A stretch of 64,000 nucleotides of DNA from Bellilinea sp040754815 (GTDB taxonomy: Bacteria; Chloroflexota; Anaerolineae; Anaerolineales; Anaerolineaceae), in contig JBFMBX010000001.1 in assembly GCA_040754815.1 (NCBI GenBank), forward strand, positions 124,001 to 188,000, written 5' to 3'. Every line of letters begins with the position of its first letter. Position 1 is the stretch's first letter. The notes beneath the pieces were generated by a model, which saw only the letters and a program-made list of their open reading frames with translations, did not search any database and was not told the origin of the DNA. Both the position numbers and the translations under genes were made by a program. This document shows positions 35,240 to 44,215 of this stretch, one piece after another.

Positions 35240-38200
35240 TCAGTTTACTCTCTGCAAGGCGATGGTCACCTGCTCCCCGTCAAAACTGTCCTGCGTTGAT
35301 GGTAGGTTTCCGGCGGGTAACGAATCGAACATCTCCACACATAAAGTTTCTGCCTGAATGTAGGATGCAAAGTCGCGTACTGCCTCGGCAAGCAGCGGCG
35401 TGGCTGAATAGTACAGGCGGATTCGGTCGGAGATTTCCAGATCAGCCTGTTTTCGCAAATCCTGAACACGCCGAACGAACTCTCTGGCCAGTCCTTCTTT
35501 GACCAGATCGGGCGTTAAATCCGTCACCAACGCGGCCAGATAAGCCCCCTCACTGGCTACCGCAAACCCCTCGCGCGCAGCAGCCCGCACTTCGACTTCT
35601 TCCGGCAGGATGGTATAGGTTTCACCATCAACCCGAACTTCAACGGCATTACCGGCGAGCAGTTGTTTTGCAGCCGATTCGGCATCCAGCTCCAGCAGTG
35701 CTTTGCGGATGAAGGGGAATTTACTGCCATATTTTTGGCCAAGCTGCTTGGGTAATGGATTGAGTGAATAGGATACCGCTTCGGCGGTTGTATCCAGTAC
35801 GCGCACCTTCTTGACGTTCAATTCATCTTCCAGCAAATCGGCATAGGCTTCCACCACCCGCATTTCTTCTGCATTACCGACCGAAAAAGCGGCTTCAGCC
35901 AGCGGCTGACGCACTTTGCGGTTGGCTTTATTTCGCGCCGCATGACCCACCGACGCCAGCTTCATCACCAGCGCCATTTCGCGGTTCAATCGCTCGTCAA
36001 TCACGGTGGGATCATATTCCGGCCAGCGCGCCAGATGCACCGATTCGGCTGCGTTTGCATCCACACCACGCACAAGGTTTTGATACAGTTCTTCAGCCAT
36101 GAATGGCATGGTTGGCGCCAGCAATTTAGAAAGGGTTACCAGTGCCTCATACAGGGTAGCATAGGCGGCCTGTTTGTCATCATCCGATTCGCTCTTCCAG
36201 AAACGCCGTCGCGAGCGCCGTAAATACCAGTTGGATAACTGATCCACAAAGGTCTCAATCGGGCGGGTAGCACCCAGCACGTCATAATTTTCCAGCGCTT
36301 CCGTCACATCCCGCACCAGCGAGTGCAAACTGGAACGAAGCCAGCGGTCAAGATCGCTGTACTGAGGTTTTACCGAAGCATCCGGTTTCCAGCCATCCAG
36401 ATTGGCGTAGGTAACAAAGAACGAGTAGGTATTCCACAGCGTCAAGGTAAAGTTGCGCACCACCTCAGAGACCAGCTCCGAGGAATAACGCCGTTCCTGC
36501 CCCGGCGGGCTGGCCGTGTAAAGATACCAGCGCATCGCATCGGCCCCATGTTTGTTCAACACGTCCCACGGATCAGCAACATTGCCCCGTGATTTGGACA
36601 TCTTTTCACCTTTTCCATCCAGAATCAGACCAAGGCAAATTACATTTTTGAATGAGATCTGATCGTTGAGCAAAGTGCTGATGGCATGGAGGGAATAGAA
36701 CCAGCCACGGGTCTGATCCACCGCTTCACAGATAAAGTCTGCGGGGTATTGTTTTGCAAAAACTTCCTGATTCTCAAAGGGGTAATGCCATTGAGCATAG
36801 GGCATCGAGCCCGAATCGAACCACACGTCAATCAATTCCGGCACGCGGCGCATCTTACTACCGCATTCCGGACACGGATAAGTCACTTCATCCACGTGCG
36901 GGCGGTGCAAATCAAGACCGGAAAGATCCCGCCCCACTTTATTGCTCAATTCGGCCACCGAGCCGATGCACTCCTGATGTTTGCATTGCTCACATTCCCA
37001 CACTGGCAGCGGCGTTCCCCAATACCGCTCACGTCCCAACGCCCAATCAATGTTATTGGCCAGCCAGTTGCCGAAGCGTCCATTCTTGATATGGGACGGA
37101 TACCAGTTGATCTGTTCATTCAACTCCACCATCCGCTCTTTGAATTGACTGGTGCGAATGTACCACGTTGGCCGGGCATAGTACAGCAATGGCGTATCAC
37201 AACGCCAGCAAAACGGGTAGGTGTGAGTGTAAGTCCCTGCCCGGAACAACAAGCCACGCTGCCGCAAGTCCTCCATGATGAGCGGATCGGCATCTTTTAC
37301 AAACATCCCCGCCCATGGCCGAACATCCGAGGTAAAAGTGCCGTTCGGCGCAACCGTCATGATCACCGGCAAGTCATATTCCAAAGCAGCATTCATATCC
37401 TCTGCGCCAAAGGCTGGCGCTATGTGTACCAGCCCTGTACCATCTTCCATGGTAACAAAATCACCCAGCACCACGTAATGCGCTGGTTTTTCAGGCGGAA
37501 CAAAGGTAAACAGCGGTTTGTAGCGTTTGCCTTTCAGGTCCTTGCCCTTCATCTTTTTCAGCAAGCGATAGGTTTGACCTTCAAATACTCTCTCTAAAAG
37601 CGCTTCGGCAAGGATAAGTTTTTCACCCCCCCCATCTTCCAGATGATGCTCCACAACCACATAAGTCTCGTTGGGATGTGCCGCCACAGCCACATTTGCC
37701 GGTAAAGTCCACGGCGTCGTCGTCCAGACCAGCAGCGAAGTTTCCGGCTCATCCACCAGCGGCATGCGCACAAAGACGGAGGGATCGGTAGCCTCATCAT
37801 ATCCCAGCGCAACCTCATGATCAGAAAGCGGTGTGCCGCAACGCGGGCAGTAGGGGACAACCTTGAACCCCTGATACAATAAACCCTTATCCCAAAAATT
37901 CTTCAGAATCCACCATATCGATTCGATATATTCATTCTTGTAAGTGATATAGGCCGTACCCAAATCCACCCAAAAGGCAATTCGGTCGGTTAATTTCTCC
38001 CACTCTTGAATGTAAGAAAATGCCGATTCGCGGCATAACTGATTGAAGCGATCAATGCCGTAATCTTCGATTTGTTGTTTATTGGTAAAGCCCAGTTTCT
38101 TCTCAACTTCGATCTCAACGGGCAAACCATGGGTATCCCAGCCGCCGCGGCGGATGACATGATACCCGCGCATGATTTTGTAGCGCGGGAACACATCTTT

Positions 38201-38398
38201 GAAGGCTCGCGCCAGTACATGGTGCACACCGGGTTTGCCGTTGGCTGTAGGTGGGCCTTCATAGAACACATATTCCGGGCAGCCTTCCCTTTGCTCCAGC
38301 GATTTGCGGAAGATTTGATGCGTTTTCCAAAATCGAAGGATGCCCTCTTCCATCAGCACAATGTTGAGTTTTGGAGAAACCGGTCGAAACATGTTCAC
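35240..38398 (-). CDS. ileS: isoleucyl-tRNA synthetase, type 2, with GXHH signature
   Basis: Charges tRNA-Ile; 1052 residues. The class I signature normally HXGH reads G57-V58-H59-H60 in TANGKPGVHHVLARAFKD, a swap of the first and third positions. RRGGWDTHGLPVEIEVEKKLG marks the type 2 (IleRS2, eukaryote-like, mupirocin-tolerant) branch. The CP1 editing domain has VWTTTPWTLPANVAV; KMSKS is at 599-603. Zinc-type Cys pairs appear in PYCPRCGTPLSDHE, CEQCKHQECIG and CPECGSKM. Transcription starts behind a T-box leader and ends at a strong terminator, so the gene stands alone. Confidence 0.95.
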   Translation of the reverse strand: MNMFRPVSPKLNIVLMEEGILRFWKTHQIFRKSLEQREGCPEYVFYEGPPTANGKPGVHHVLARAFKDVFPRYKIMRGYHVIRRGGWDTHGLPVEIEVEKKLGFTNKQQIEDYGIDRFNQLCRESAFSYIQEWEKLTDRIAFWVDLGTAYITYKNEYIESIWWILKNFWDKGLLYQGFKVVPYCPRCGTPLSDHEVALGYDEATDPSVFVRMPLVDEPETSLLVWTTTPWTLPANVAVAAHPNETYVVVEHHLEDGGGEKLILAEALLERVFEGQTYRLLKKMKGKDLKGKRYKPLFTFVPPEKPAHYVVLGDFVTMEDGTGLVHIAPAFGAEDMNAALEYDLPVIMTVAPNGTFTSDVRPWAGMFVKDADPLIMEDLRQRGLLFRAGTYTHTYPFCWRCDTPLLYYARPTWYIRTSQFKERMVELNEQINWYPSHIKNGRFGNWLANNIDWALGRERYWGTPLPVWECEQCKHQECIGSVAELSNKVGRDLSGLDLHRPHVDEVTYPCPECGSKMRRVPELIDVWFDSGSMPYAQWHYPFENQEVFAKQYPADFICEAVDQTRGWFYSLHAISTLLNDQISFKNVICLGLILDGKGEKMSKSRGNVADPWDVLNKHGADAMRWYLYTASPPGQERRYSSELVSEVVRNFTLTLWNTYSFFVTYANLDGWKPDASVKPQYSDLDRWLRSSLHSLVRDVTEALENYDVLGATRPIETFVDQLSNWYLRRSRRRFWKSESDDDKQAAYATLYEALVTLSKLLAPTMPFMAEELYQNLVRGVDANAAESVHLARWPEYDPTVIDERLNREMALVMKLASVGHAARNKANRKVRQPLAEAAFSVGNAEEMRVVEAYADLLEDELNVKKVRVLDTTAEAVSYSLNPLPKQLGQKYGSKFPFIRKALLELDAESAAKQLLAGNAVEVRVDGETYTILPEEVEVRAAAREGFAVASEGAYLAALVTDLTPDLVKEGLAREFVRRVQDLRKQADLEISDRIRLYYSATPLLAEAVRDFASYIQAETLCVEMFDSLPAGNLPSTQDSFDGEQVTIALQRVN

Positions 38399-38425
38399 TC
38401 CTTGATCACGGTAATATTAAGGCAT

Positions 38426-38460
38426 AAACCCTCTCCCCATACAGGGACGAGAGGGTTTTT
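38426..38460 (-). terminator. T-box terminator/antiterminator hairpin
   Basis: Minus strand 10-bp stem AAACCCTCTC/GAGAGGGTTT right after the T-box sequence, competing with the antiterminator. The T-run after it is short (TTTAT). Confidence 0.75.
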
Positions 38461-38705
38461 CTCGCGGTACCACCCTGTTTCCTGCCGCTCAGGCAGGCAC
38501 TCAACCGGATACGCCTTCTTCAGGAAATATCCGCGCCTTTGCTAACGGCTGGCGAAGCCGGCGCCCCTACTGACAGGCAAGCCTGTGTTCAGTTTGCAGC
38601 TCCGGAAGGATTTTCAGTTTGTCGCTTTGCACCCGGCTCACACCCGCCCGGGTTCGCTGTGGCTGCGTACAAACCTACTCGTTTCCATCATCGCTTTTCT
38701 AAAGA
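38426..38705 (-). promoter_or_regulatory. T-box riboswitch controlling ileS
   Basis: Leader RNA that senses uncharged tRNA-Ile. On the minus strand the 5' part has GATGATGGAAACGAGTAGG, the typical stem I base; the T-box sequence AGGGTGGTACCGCG is exact at 38463-38476 and its GGTG/UGG bulge would pair with the tRNA acceptor end. An ATC codon at 38609-38611 in CTGAAAATCCTTCC is the likely specifier for isoleucine, on the 3' side of stem I. Uncharged tRNA would favour the antiterminator over the hairpin at 38426-38460. Confidence 0.93.
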
Positions 38706-38712
38706 TGTGAAA

Positions 38713-38741
38713 ATTATGCCATGAAATCGAATGAATGACAA
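38713..38741 (-). promoter_or_regulatory. promoter of the ileS T-box leader
   Basis: Minus strand -35 TTGTCA (38736-38741), 17-base spacer, -10 CATAAT (38713-38718). Transcription would begin near 38706, at the start of the T-box leader. Confidence 0.7.
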
Positions 38742-38762
38742 GTGCCTTGGTCAAAGAAATTT

Positions 38763-40805
38763 TCAAGGCGAGTGAAAACGGTATAAACGGAAGTCGAAGA
38801 TATCCATCACCGGCTCCAGCCTGTTTGCCAGTAAATTATAATACGGCGCCGAATGCTCGACCATGCCGGGGTTGCCAAAAACATAATCCAGACCCAAACG
38901 CTCCAGAAATTCTCCACCACGGTTGGCCTTTAAATGCTGAAAATACGAATAACTGTTTATCAACCCATCCAGATTGATGATGGTGCGTTCTCGAATGAAA
39001 TAAGCCGCCGAACCGCCCCCCGGCATCCCTATCCGGCTCTGAGGAGGGGTTTGCCTTTCCAGCTCCTCTGCTTCTCGAAGATAATATGCCGGTTGCTCGG
39101 GAACATCCCGTATAAAGTTGTTGAGCAGCCAGAGAACGCTCCACCCAAACACAAGAGCCCCTGTCGAAAGGCAAAAAACCTTTATCCATTTTTCATTATT
39201 CAATCTTGCGGGAAGAAAAGATAACCACCCCTCCAGCGAAAAAGCCATCACCAGTAAACCCACCAGCGACTCGTTGACCCAGTACCACGGGCGAAGGTTA
39301 ACATAATAACTGCCGGTGTAATACAAAATTTGCATCACACAGGCAGCAGTCAACGGCAAAATCAGGTTGATTCCAGCCAATCCTTGCCTGATGATTCGCA
39401 TTCTTATACCCGCCAGCAAAACACCCACCCAGCCGGCCATTAGTCCCCATTTCAGTAGCAGGAAAAAGAGCTGGCCGTCTGTTGGCTGCCCAAATAAAAC
39501 CGTCAAACGGCTAATCGGTAACAAAATCAACCACCATGGACTTTGTTCCCAATTTCCAAATAAGCCAAACAATGCCGGAATTGAATCCACCGGTCTACCA
39601 TAAATCACATCCGGAATAGTGCCCCACCAGTGTTTGATTTGGCCACTGACAGGCGTAGGCGTGCCGAATAATAAGAGATTAATTCCAAAATAGACGGACA
39701 GCAGAATCACAACCGGCAGAGAATATCCCAAACCATGCACCAGCGCTGTGCGCAGATTCTGTTTGAGGAAAGTAAGGGGAGGAATCTTTTCCTTGGGTCG
39801 TTCGACCAGACGGGTACTCAACCAGCGGGTCGGCAAAAATATTCCCGCTGTATAAACGAAATCCCAAAAAATGACCGACCGCGGAAAACTACCGATCAGC
39901 CCGCTTTGGTTCAAACCCAATAAAATTACTCCACCAATAGCCGCCGAGACCCCGCTTAAAAGAATTATCCTGAAAAACTCTTTCCGCCATCCATCCCAGA
40001 AAGGCGAAAACAAGCCGAGCCAAAAACCGATCCCCAGTTTCAGGGTCATACCGATAAGGACCATCGCATACAGGGTGGATTGGAAGTCCGTCAAAAAACG
40101 GGGAAATCCAATTCGCGTGAAGAAAGCCAGATAAATTGAACTCAACCCGGCGAAAATGAAGAACAACCAGAAAATATAGAATCGCTTTTCGCGAAAGACC
40201 GCTACCAGCCCCACCGCCAAAACAAGAAAAATATTATCTAAACGAGAGAAGAGAGCCAGCGCGGCCAGTAAACCGAGCAGCAGCCGATCCTTTAAACCGG
40301 ATTGCTCAGGCGGTTTGGCCACGAACCGGCTGACCTGCCAGAGCAACACCATGACGAAAAAGGCATTGATGCCTGCTTCCATCCCTAATTGAGTAACTAC
40401 ACGATGAAGGGGTGGGAAAAACACCCACACAGTTGCAGTCAGCATAGCCAGCGGCTGCCGGATAAAACGGGAAAGAAAGCGGTAAATAAAGATGCCCGTT
40501 CCAAGGCTCAAAATAGCCGAAATTAAAATCACAATTCTAAGCGGCAGGAATAAATCAACCCGTGCCAGCGAAAAGACGGGAACCAGCACCATCATCCAAA
40601 GGGGATGATATCCGTTGGAAGGATTTATTCCATCGAGGGTTGAGCCTTTTCCATCGCTTATGTTACGGGCAACCTGAAAATAATAAAAGGCATCGTCCGT
40701 AGTGAACCAGCGATCCAGTAAGCCGTTTATTGGCGCAAAAACTATGGTCAAATGAACCGCAACGACCAGTATGGAAAGAAGCACCTCAAAACGGTTCAAT
40801 TTCAT
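38763..40805 (-). CDS. GT-C type membrane glycosyltransferase-like protein
   Basis: 680-residue integral membrane protein with about 12 hydrophobic helices. The first extracytoplasmic loop contains DDAFYYFQVARNISDGKGSTLDGINPSNGYHPLWMM; the acidic DD pair and this loop are characteristic of GT-C (GT39/ArnT-like) enzymes using polyprenyl-phosphate sugars. The C-terminal 130 residues form a soluble domain outside the membrane (GMPGGGSAAYFIRERTIINLDGLINSYSYFQHL). Eighteen bases after the phosphorylase gene. Donor and acceptor unknown. Confidence 0.78.
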   Translation of the reverse strand: MKLNRFEVLLSILVVAVHLTIVFAPINGLLDRWFTTDDAFYYFQVARNISDGKGSTLDGINPSNGYHPLWMMVLVPVFSLARVDLFLPLRIVILISAILSLGTGIFIYRFLSRFIRQPLAMLTATVWVFFPPLHRVVTQLGMEAGINAFFVMVLLWQVSRFVAKPPEQSGLKDRLLLGLLAALALFSRLDNIFLVLAVGLVAVFREKRFYIFWLFFIFAGLSSIYLAFFTRIGFPRFLTDFQSTLYAMVLIGMTLKLGIGFWLGLFSPFWDGWRKEFFRIILLSGVSAAIGGVILLGLNQSGLIGSFPRSVIFWDFVYTAGIFLPTRWLSTRLVERPKEKIPPLTFLKQNLRTALVHGLGYSLPVVILLSVYFGINLLLFGTPTPVSGQIKHWWGTIPDVIYGRPVDSIPALFGLFGNWEQSPWWLILLPISRLTVLFGQPTDGQLFFLLLKWGLMAGWVGVLLAGIRMRIIRQGLAGINLILPLTAACVMQILYYTGSYYVNLRPWYWVNESLVGLLVMAFSLEGWLSFLPARLNNEKWIKVFCLSTGALVFGWSVLWLLNNFIRDVPEQPAYYLREAEELERQTPPQSRIGMPGGGSAAYFIRERTIINLDGLINSYSYFQHLKANRGGEFLERLGLDYVFGNPGMVEHSAPYYNLLANRLEPVMDIFDFRLYRFHSP

Positions 40806-40823
40806 GGCTAGTGCCGGCGATTG

Positions 40824-42128
40824 TTACTCCACGCTCCCGTAGAACAACGGCAGTGGCGAAACGGGAGTAGCGCTCCACTTGTGCGCTGCCAGGATTCGTT
40901 CCTTTGCCTCCAACAGTTTTTGCGGATCGTTAGCATGAAGTGTGAAGAGCAAATCTCCTCTGCGGACAAAATCACCCACTTTATGGTGGATGACCACCCC
41001 AACAGCCGGATCAATCGGATCGCCTTTTTTAATCCTCCCAGCCCCCAAATCCACCGCAGTTTCACCCACTTCCCGGGCATTGATTGCGGAAATGTAACCA
41101 TCCTGACTGGCATGCACATCCTCGATGAACGCAGCCCTTGGCAGCCTCTCCGGATCATCCACCATGCTCAGGTCGCCTCCCTGTGCCTGAACCAGTGTGC
41201 GGAACTTCTGCCATGCCCATCCTTCCCGCAAAGCCTCTTCTGCAAGGTCCCGTCCTTCGCGTAAATCACGCGCCTTACCGCCGATAACGAGCATGTGACT
41301 GGCCACTTCCATGCAGTGTTCGTAAAAATCTTCCGGCCCATTGCCGTGCAGGGTATCAATGGCTTCACGAAGTTCCAGCGCATTTCCAACCGCATTGCCA
41401 AGCGGCTGATTCATATCGGATAAAATGGCTACTGCCTTACGACCGGAAAGTTGGGCAATGGCGACCATCAATCGCGCCAGCTGACGGGCATCTTCCAGAG
41501 TTTCCATGAAAGCCCCTACCCCTACTTTCACATCCAGTACGATCGCCTGAGCACCGGCTGCTATCTTCTTGCTCATAATCGAAGAAGCGATTAATGGAAT
41601 TGAAGGCACAGTACCGGTAACATCCCGTAACGCATACAATTTACCATCTGCCGGCGCCAGATCCCCCGTCTGCCCCGTCAACACCAGTCCATAAGTTCGC
41701 AAATGATGAATGAATTCTTCTTTGCTTAAGTTGGTGCGAAAACCGCGGATGGACTCGATTTTATCCAGTGTCCCACCGCTAAAACCTAATCCCCGTCCGG
41801 ACATTTTACCTACCGGCAAGCCGCAGGCTGCAACCACAGGCTCAACAACCAGTGTGGTCTTATCTCCAACACCGCCGGTGGAATGTTTATCCACCGCAAT
41901 AGGAACCACGCCGCTAAGATCCAGCACCTCACCGGAATAAGCCATTGCCAGTGTCAGGTCGGTGGTTTCCTGATCGGTCATCCCGTTGAGCATCACTGCC
42001 ATTGCCCAGGCCGCTACCTGATAATCGGGAATTTCCCCCCGCGTAAAACCTTGCACAAAAAACTCAATTTCCTCCCGGGTGAGAACCTTGCGATCTCGTT
42101 TTTTGATAATGATATCCACTGCTTTCAT
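40824..42128 (-). CDS. pdp: pyrimidine-nucleoside phosphorylase
   Basis: Splits thymidine/uridine with phosphate in nucleoside salvage. 434 residues: signature SGEVLDLSGV, KHSTGGVGDKTTLVVEPVVAACGLPVGKMSGRGLGFSGGTLDKIESI for phosphate and nucleoside, LRDVTGTVPSIPLIASSIMSKKIAAGAQAIVLDVKVG, and the C-terminal domain VDLGAGRIKKGDPIDPAVGVVIHHKVGDFV. Potassium-dependent Pdp of Gram-positive bacteria is the closest type; deoA (thymidine phosphorylase) is an alternative name. It sits 15 bases after the GT2 gene. Confidence 0.93.
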   Translation of the reverse strand: MKAVDIIIKKRDRKVLTREEIEFFVQGFTRGEIPDYQVAAWAMAVMLNGMTDQETTDLTLAMAYSGEVLDLSGVVPIAVDKHSTGGVGDKTTLVVEPVVAACGLPVGKMSGRGLGFSGGTLDKIESIRGFRTNLSKEEFIHHLRTYGLVLTGQTGDLAPADGKLYALRDVTGTVPSIPLIASSIMSKKIAAGAQAIVLDVKVGVGAFMETLEDARQLARLMVAIAQLSGRKAVAILSDMNQPLGNAVGNALELREAIDTLHGNGPEDFYEHCMEVASHMLVIGGKARDLREGRDLAEEALREGWAWQKFRTLVQAQGGDLSMVDDPERLPRAAFIEDVHASQDGYISAINAREVGETAVDLGAGRIKKGDPIDPAVGVVIHHKVGDFVRRGDLLFTLHANDPQKLLEAKERILAAHKWSATPVSPLPLFYGSVE

Positions 42129-42143
42129 GATGATTCCTCCGAC

Positions 42144-43313
42144 TTAGAAAAAACGAATTTTTGGCTTTTGGAGTTGACGGTCCTTCCATGTAGATTTCCC
42201 TTTTAGGGTCAAGACAGCCGAGCGTAAAGCGACCAACGAATTGAAAAGTACCGTCAGAGGATAAAAAAGTGCCAGATGGATTGGAAATTTCAAGCGGGCA
42301 TAAACCATCACCCAGACGATCAACGAAAGCACCACTGCCCAGACGGCTTTTGTAAACGGGAAATATGCCACTGAATATCCCAAAGAATGCAAAAACAGCA
42401 CGAACAACGGTTCCCAAAAAGCCACCATTAACCATAAAAAAACAAAAGCAAATGTAAAGAGATTATACCGAAAAGCGGCAAAGAAGTTTTTACTGAAACC
42501 CTCAATCACCTGCCTGAACGAATGATACATGCGGCATTCCACCTGATTCGTTCCATCTGCCAGCCACCAGCGAAACCCCAATTGAACCACCCTTCTCCCC
42601 AGGGCAATATCGTCCACCACATCATTGCGAACAGCCGTATGACCGCCGATCGAAAAATAGGCATGTCGGTCAAACAGCATAAATTGTCCAATCGAAAAGG
42701 TCAACCATTTCAGTTGGGCCTTTTTGGCAATGCCCAACGGCATCACCGTAAAAATAGCCCACAAGAAAAAGGGTTGAATCAGTCTCTCGCCCCACGATTT
42801 TACAATTTCCCTTGGTACAAGGCTGAGTAAGTTAAGCCTTTCATGGTAAAAGGTATTAACAGCATGGGCGATTGCGTTTGGTTTCAAACGGGTATCCGCA
42901 TCCAGAAAAAGCAGCAACTCCCCGCGGCTGTTTTCCGCCAGTTGCTGACACGCCCAGTGTTTGCCGAGCCAATCGGATGGCAAGGGTTTTCCATCCAGCA
43001 GATGCACACGTTCATCTTCTTGAATATATTTTCTGACGATTTCAGCCGTTCCATCTGCCGAGTGGTCATTCAACACCCATACTTCAAAGTTGGGGTAGCG
43101 CTGATCCAAAACGGTATTCAAACAATCCCCAATATTTTTCTCTTCGTTTCGGGCAGGGATAAGAACCGAAACCAGCGGGGTTTTATTCGCCACTGGATAC
43201 CGCTCAATCGGGCGGAACCAGAACAGGTTGAGAAGGGAAATTACAAGGATAACGGCTAAATAGCCCAGCAACCCATCTGCATGGGTAGAAATGTGGAACT
43301 GCCAGAAATTCAC
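42144..43313 (-). CDS. family 2 glycosyltransferase, membrane-bound
   Basis: 389 residues. One N-terminal membrane helix (about 15-33), then a GT-A domain: PLVSVLIPARNEEKNIGDCLNTVL, VWVLNDHSADGTAEIV, LLFLDADTRLKPNAI with the DxD motif, and RRVVQLGFRWWLADG near residue 245. Three to four helices at the C-terminus (about 275-370). This architecture resembles glycosyltransferases acting on carotenoid or lipid acceptors. The gene begins 68 bases after jag, beyond that operon's terminator. Confidence 0.83.
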   Translation of the reverse strand: MNFWQFHISTHADGLLGYLAVILVISLLNLFWFRPIERYPVANKTPLVSVLIPARNEEKNIGDCLNTVLDQRYPNFEVWVLNDHSADGTAEIVRKYIQEDERVHLLDGKPLPSDWLGKHWACQQLAENSRGELLLFLDADTRLKPNAIAHAVNTFYHERLNLLSLVPREIVKSWGERLIQPFFLWAIFTVMPLGIAKKAQLKWLTFSIGQFMLFDRHAYFSIGGHTAVRNDVVDDIALGRRVVQLGFRWWLADGTNQVECRMYHSFRQVIEGFSKNFFAAFRYNLFTFAFVFLWLMVAFWEPLFVLFLHSLGYSVAYFPFTKAVWAVVLSLIVWVMVYARLKFPIHLALFYPLTVLFNSLVALRSAVLTLKGKSTWKDRQLQKPKIRFF

Positions 43314-43330
43314 CCCAAATCCTCAATGTG

Positions 43331-43373
43331 AAAAGGCAGGTATCTCACAATGAGGATGAGATACCCGCCTTTT
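43331..43373 (-). terminator. terminator of the rpmH-jag operon
   Basis: Minus strand 17-bp stem with one G-U pair (arms 43331-43347 and 43357-43373), the 3' arm ending in CCTTTT, placed eight bases after the jag stop codon. Confidence 0.75.
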
Positions 43374-43381
43374 ACCATGAC

Positions 43382-44167
43382 TTAAGATCGTTGTTTCTTC
43401 AGGAAAATCGTGACCTTTCGATTTGGTTCTTCGCCAACACTTTCGGTAGTTACTTCCGGGTGATCGCGCAATTCCAGATGAATCACCCGCCGTTCGTTTG
43501 CCGGCATGGGTTCAAGGGAAATTTTCCTGCCGGTATGCACCACCTGTTCCGCCGTTCGGCGGGCAAGCACTCGCAATTGTCGTTCACGACGGGCTCGATA
43601 CCCCTGCACATCAATGATCAACGGCACCCAACGGCCAACTTCTTTACTCAAAATCAGGCTGGTGATGTATTGCAGCGCGTTGAGGGTCTCTGATCGTCTG
43701 CCAATCAAAATACTTAAATCTTCCCCCTGCACCTCCACCATCACCGTAGGTGAATCATTTTCATCCTGCGGCGGCAACATGCTGGCCTTCAACCGGGCTT
43801 TGAGATGCATTTTTTGCAGCAATTCCCCGGTTATCTGTTCCGCGGTTTTTAAAACAAATTGCTCATCTTCATCCGTTGCCGCTGCCATTGGCTCGGCTTT
43901 TGGGCTTTCAGTACGCTGTTTTCGATGTTCCTGTGTGCGTGAAGAGCGCTTTTCTTCGCTGAGCGGTGTCTGGCTGCTTTCTTTTTCCTTAATCCAGAGC
44001 CGAACGCGTGCCTGACGGCTGCCCAAACCGAGGAATCCGCGGCTGCCGGCATCCAAAACCTCAACTTCAACCTGCTCTTCCCGCAAACCCAGTTGATTCA
44101 GACCTTTGGCAACCGCTTCTTCTACACTTGGAGCAATTACTTCAAGGGTGGTTTTCTCGTGACTCAT
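43382..44167 (-). CDS. jag: RNA-binding protein Jag/KhpB
   Basis: 261-residue KH-R3H protein thought to bind RNA and work with KhpA in cell-envelope control. Jag-N domain at 1-52 (TLEVIAPSVEEAVAKGLNQLGLREEQVEVEVLDAGSRGFLGLGSRQARV), a charged linker, a KH-like domain at about 105-180 with GEDLSILIGRRSETLNALQYIT, and the R3H domain ending EPMPANERRVIHLELRDHPEVTTESVGEEPNRKVTI. It sits next to yidC as in most bacteria. Confidence 0.94.
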   Translation of the reverse strand: MSHEKTTLEVIAPSVEEAVAKGLNQLGLREEQVEVEVLDAGSRGFLGLGSRQARVRLWIKEKESSQTPLSEEKRSSRTQEHRKQRTESPKAEPMAAATDEDEQFVLKTAEQITGELLQKMHLKARLKASMLPPQDENDSPTVMVEVQGEDLSILIGRRSETLNALQYITSLILSKEVGRWVPLIIDVQGYRARRERQLRVLARRTAEQVVHTGRKISLEPMPANERRVIHLELRDHPEVTTESVGEEPNRKVTIFLKKQRS

Positions 44168-44215
44168 AGGCTCCTCAAATCTTCCCTCTTAAGATTCTGC
44201 AAAGTCCGGCAGGAA

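Noticed and set aside
36686..37597. 303-codon open frame on the plus strand inside ileS
   Set aside because: Antisense shadow of a conserved synthetase; low-complexity His/Arg-rich translation and no ribosome binding site.
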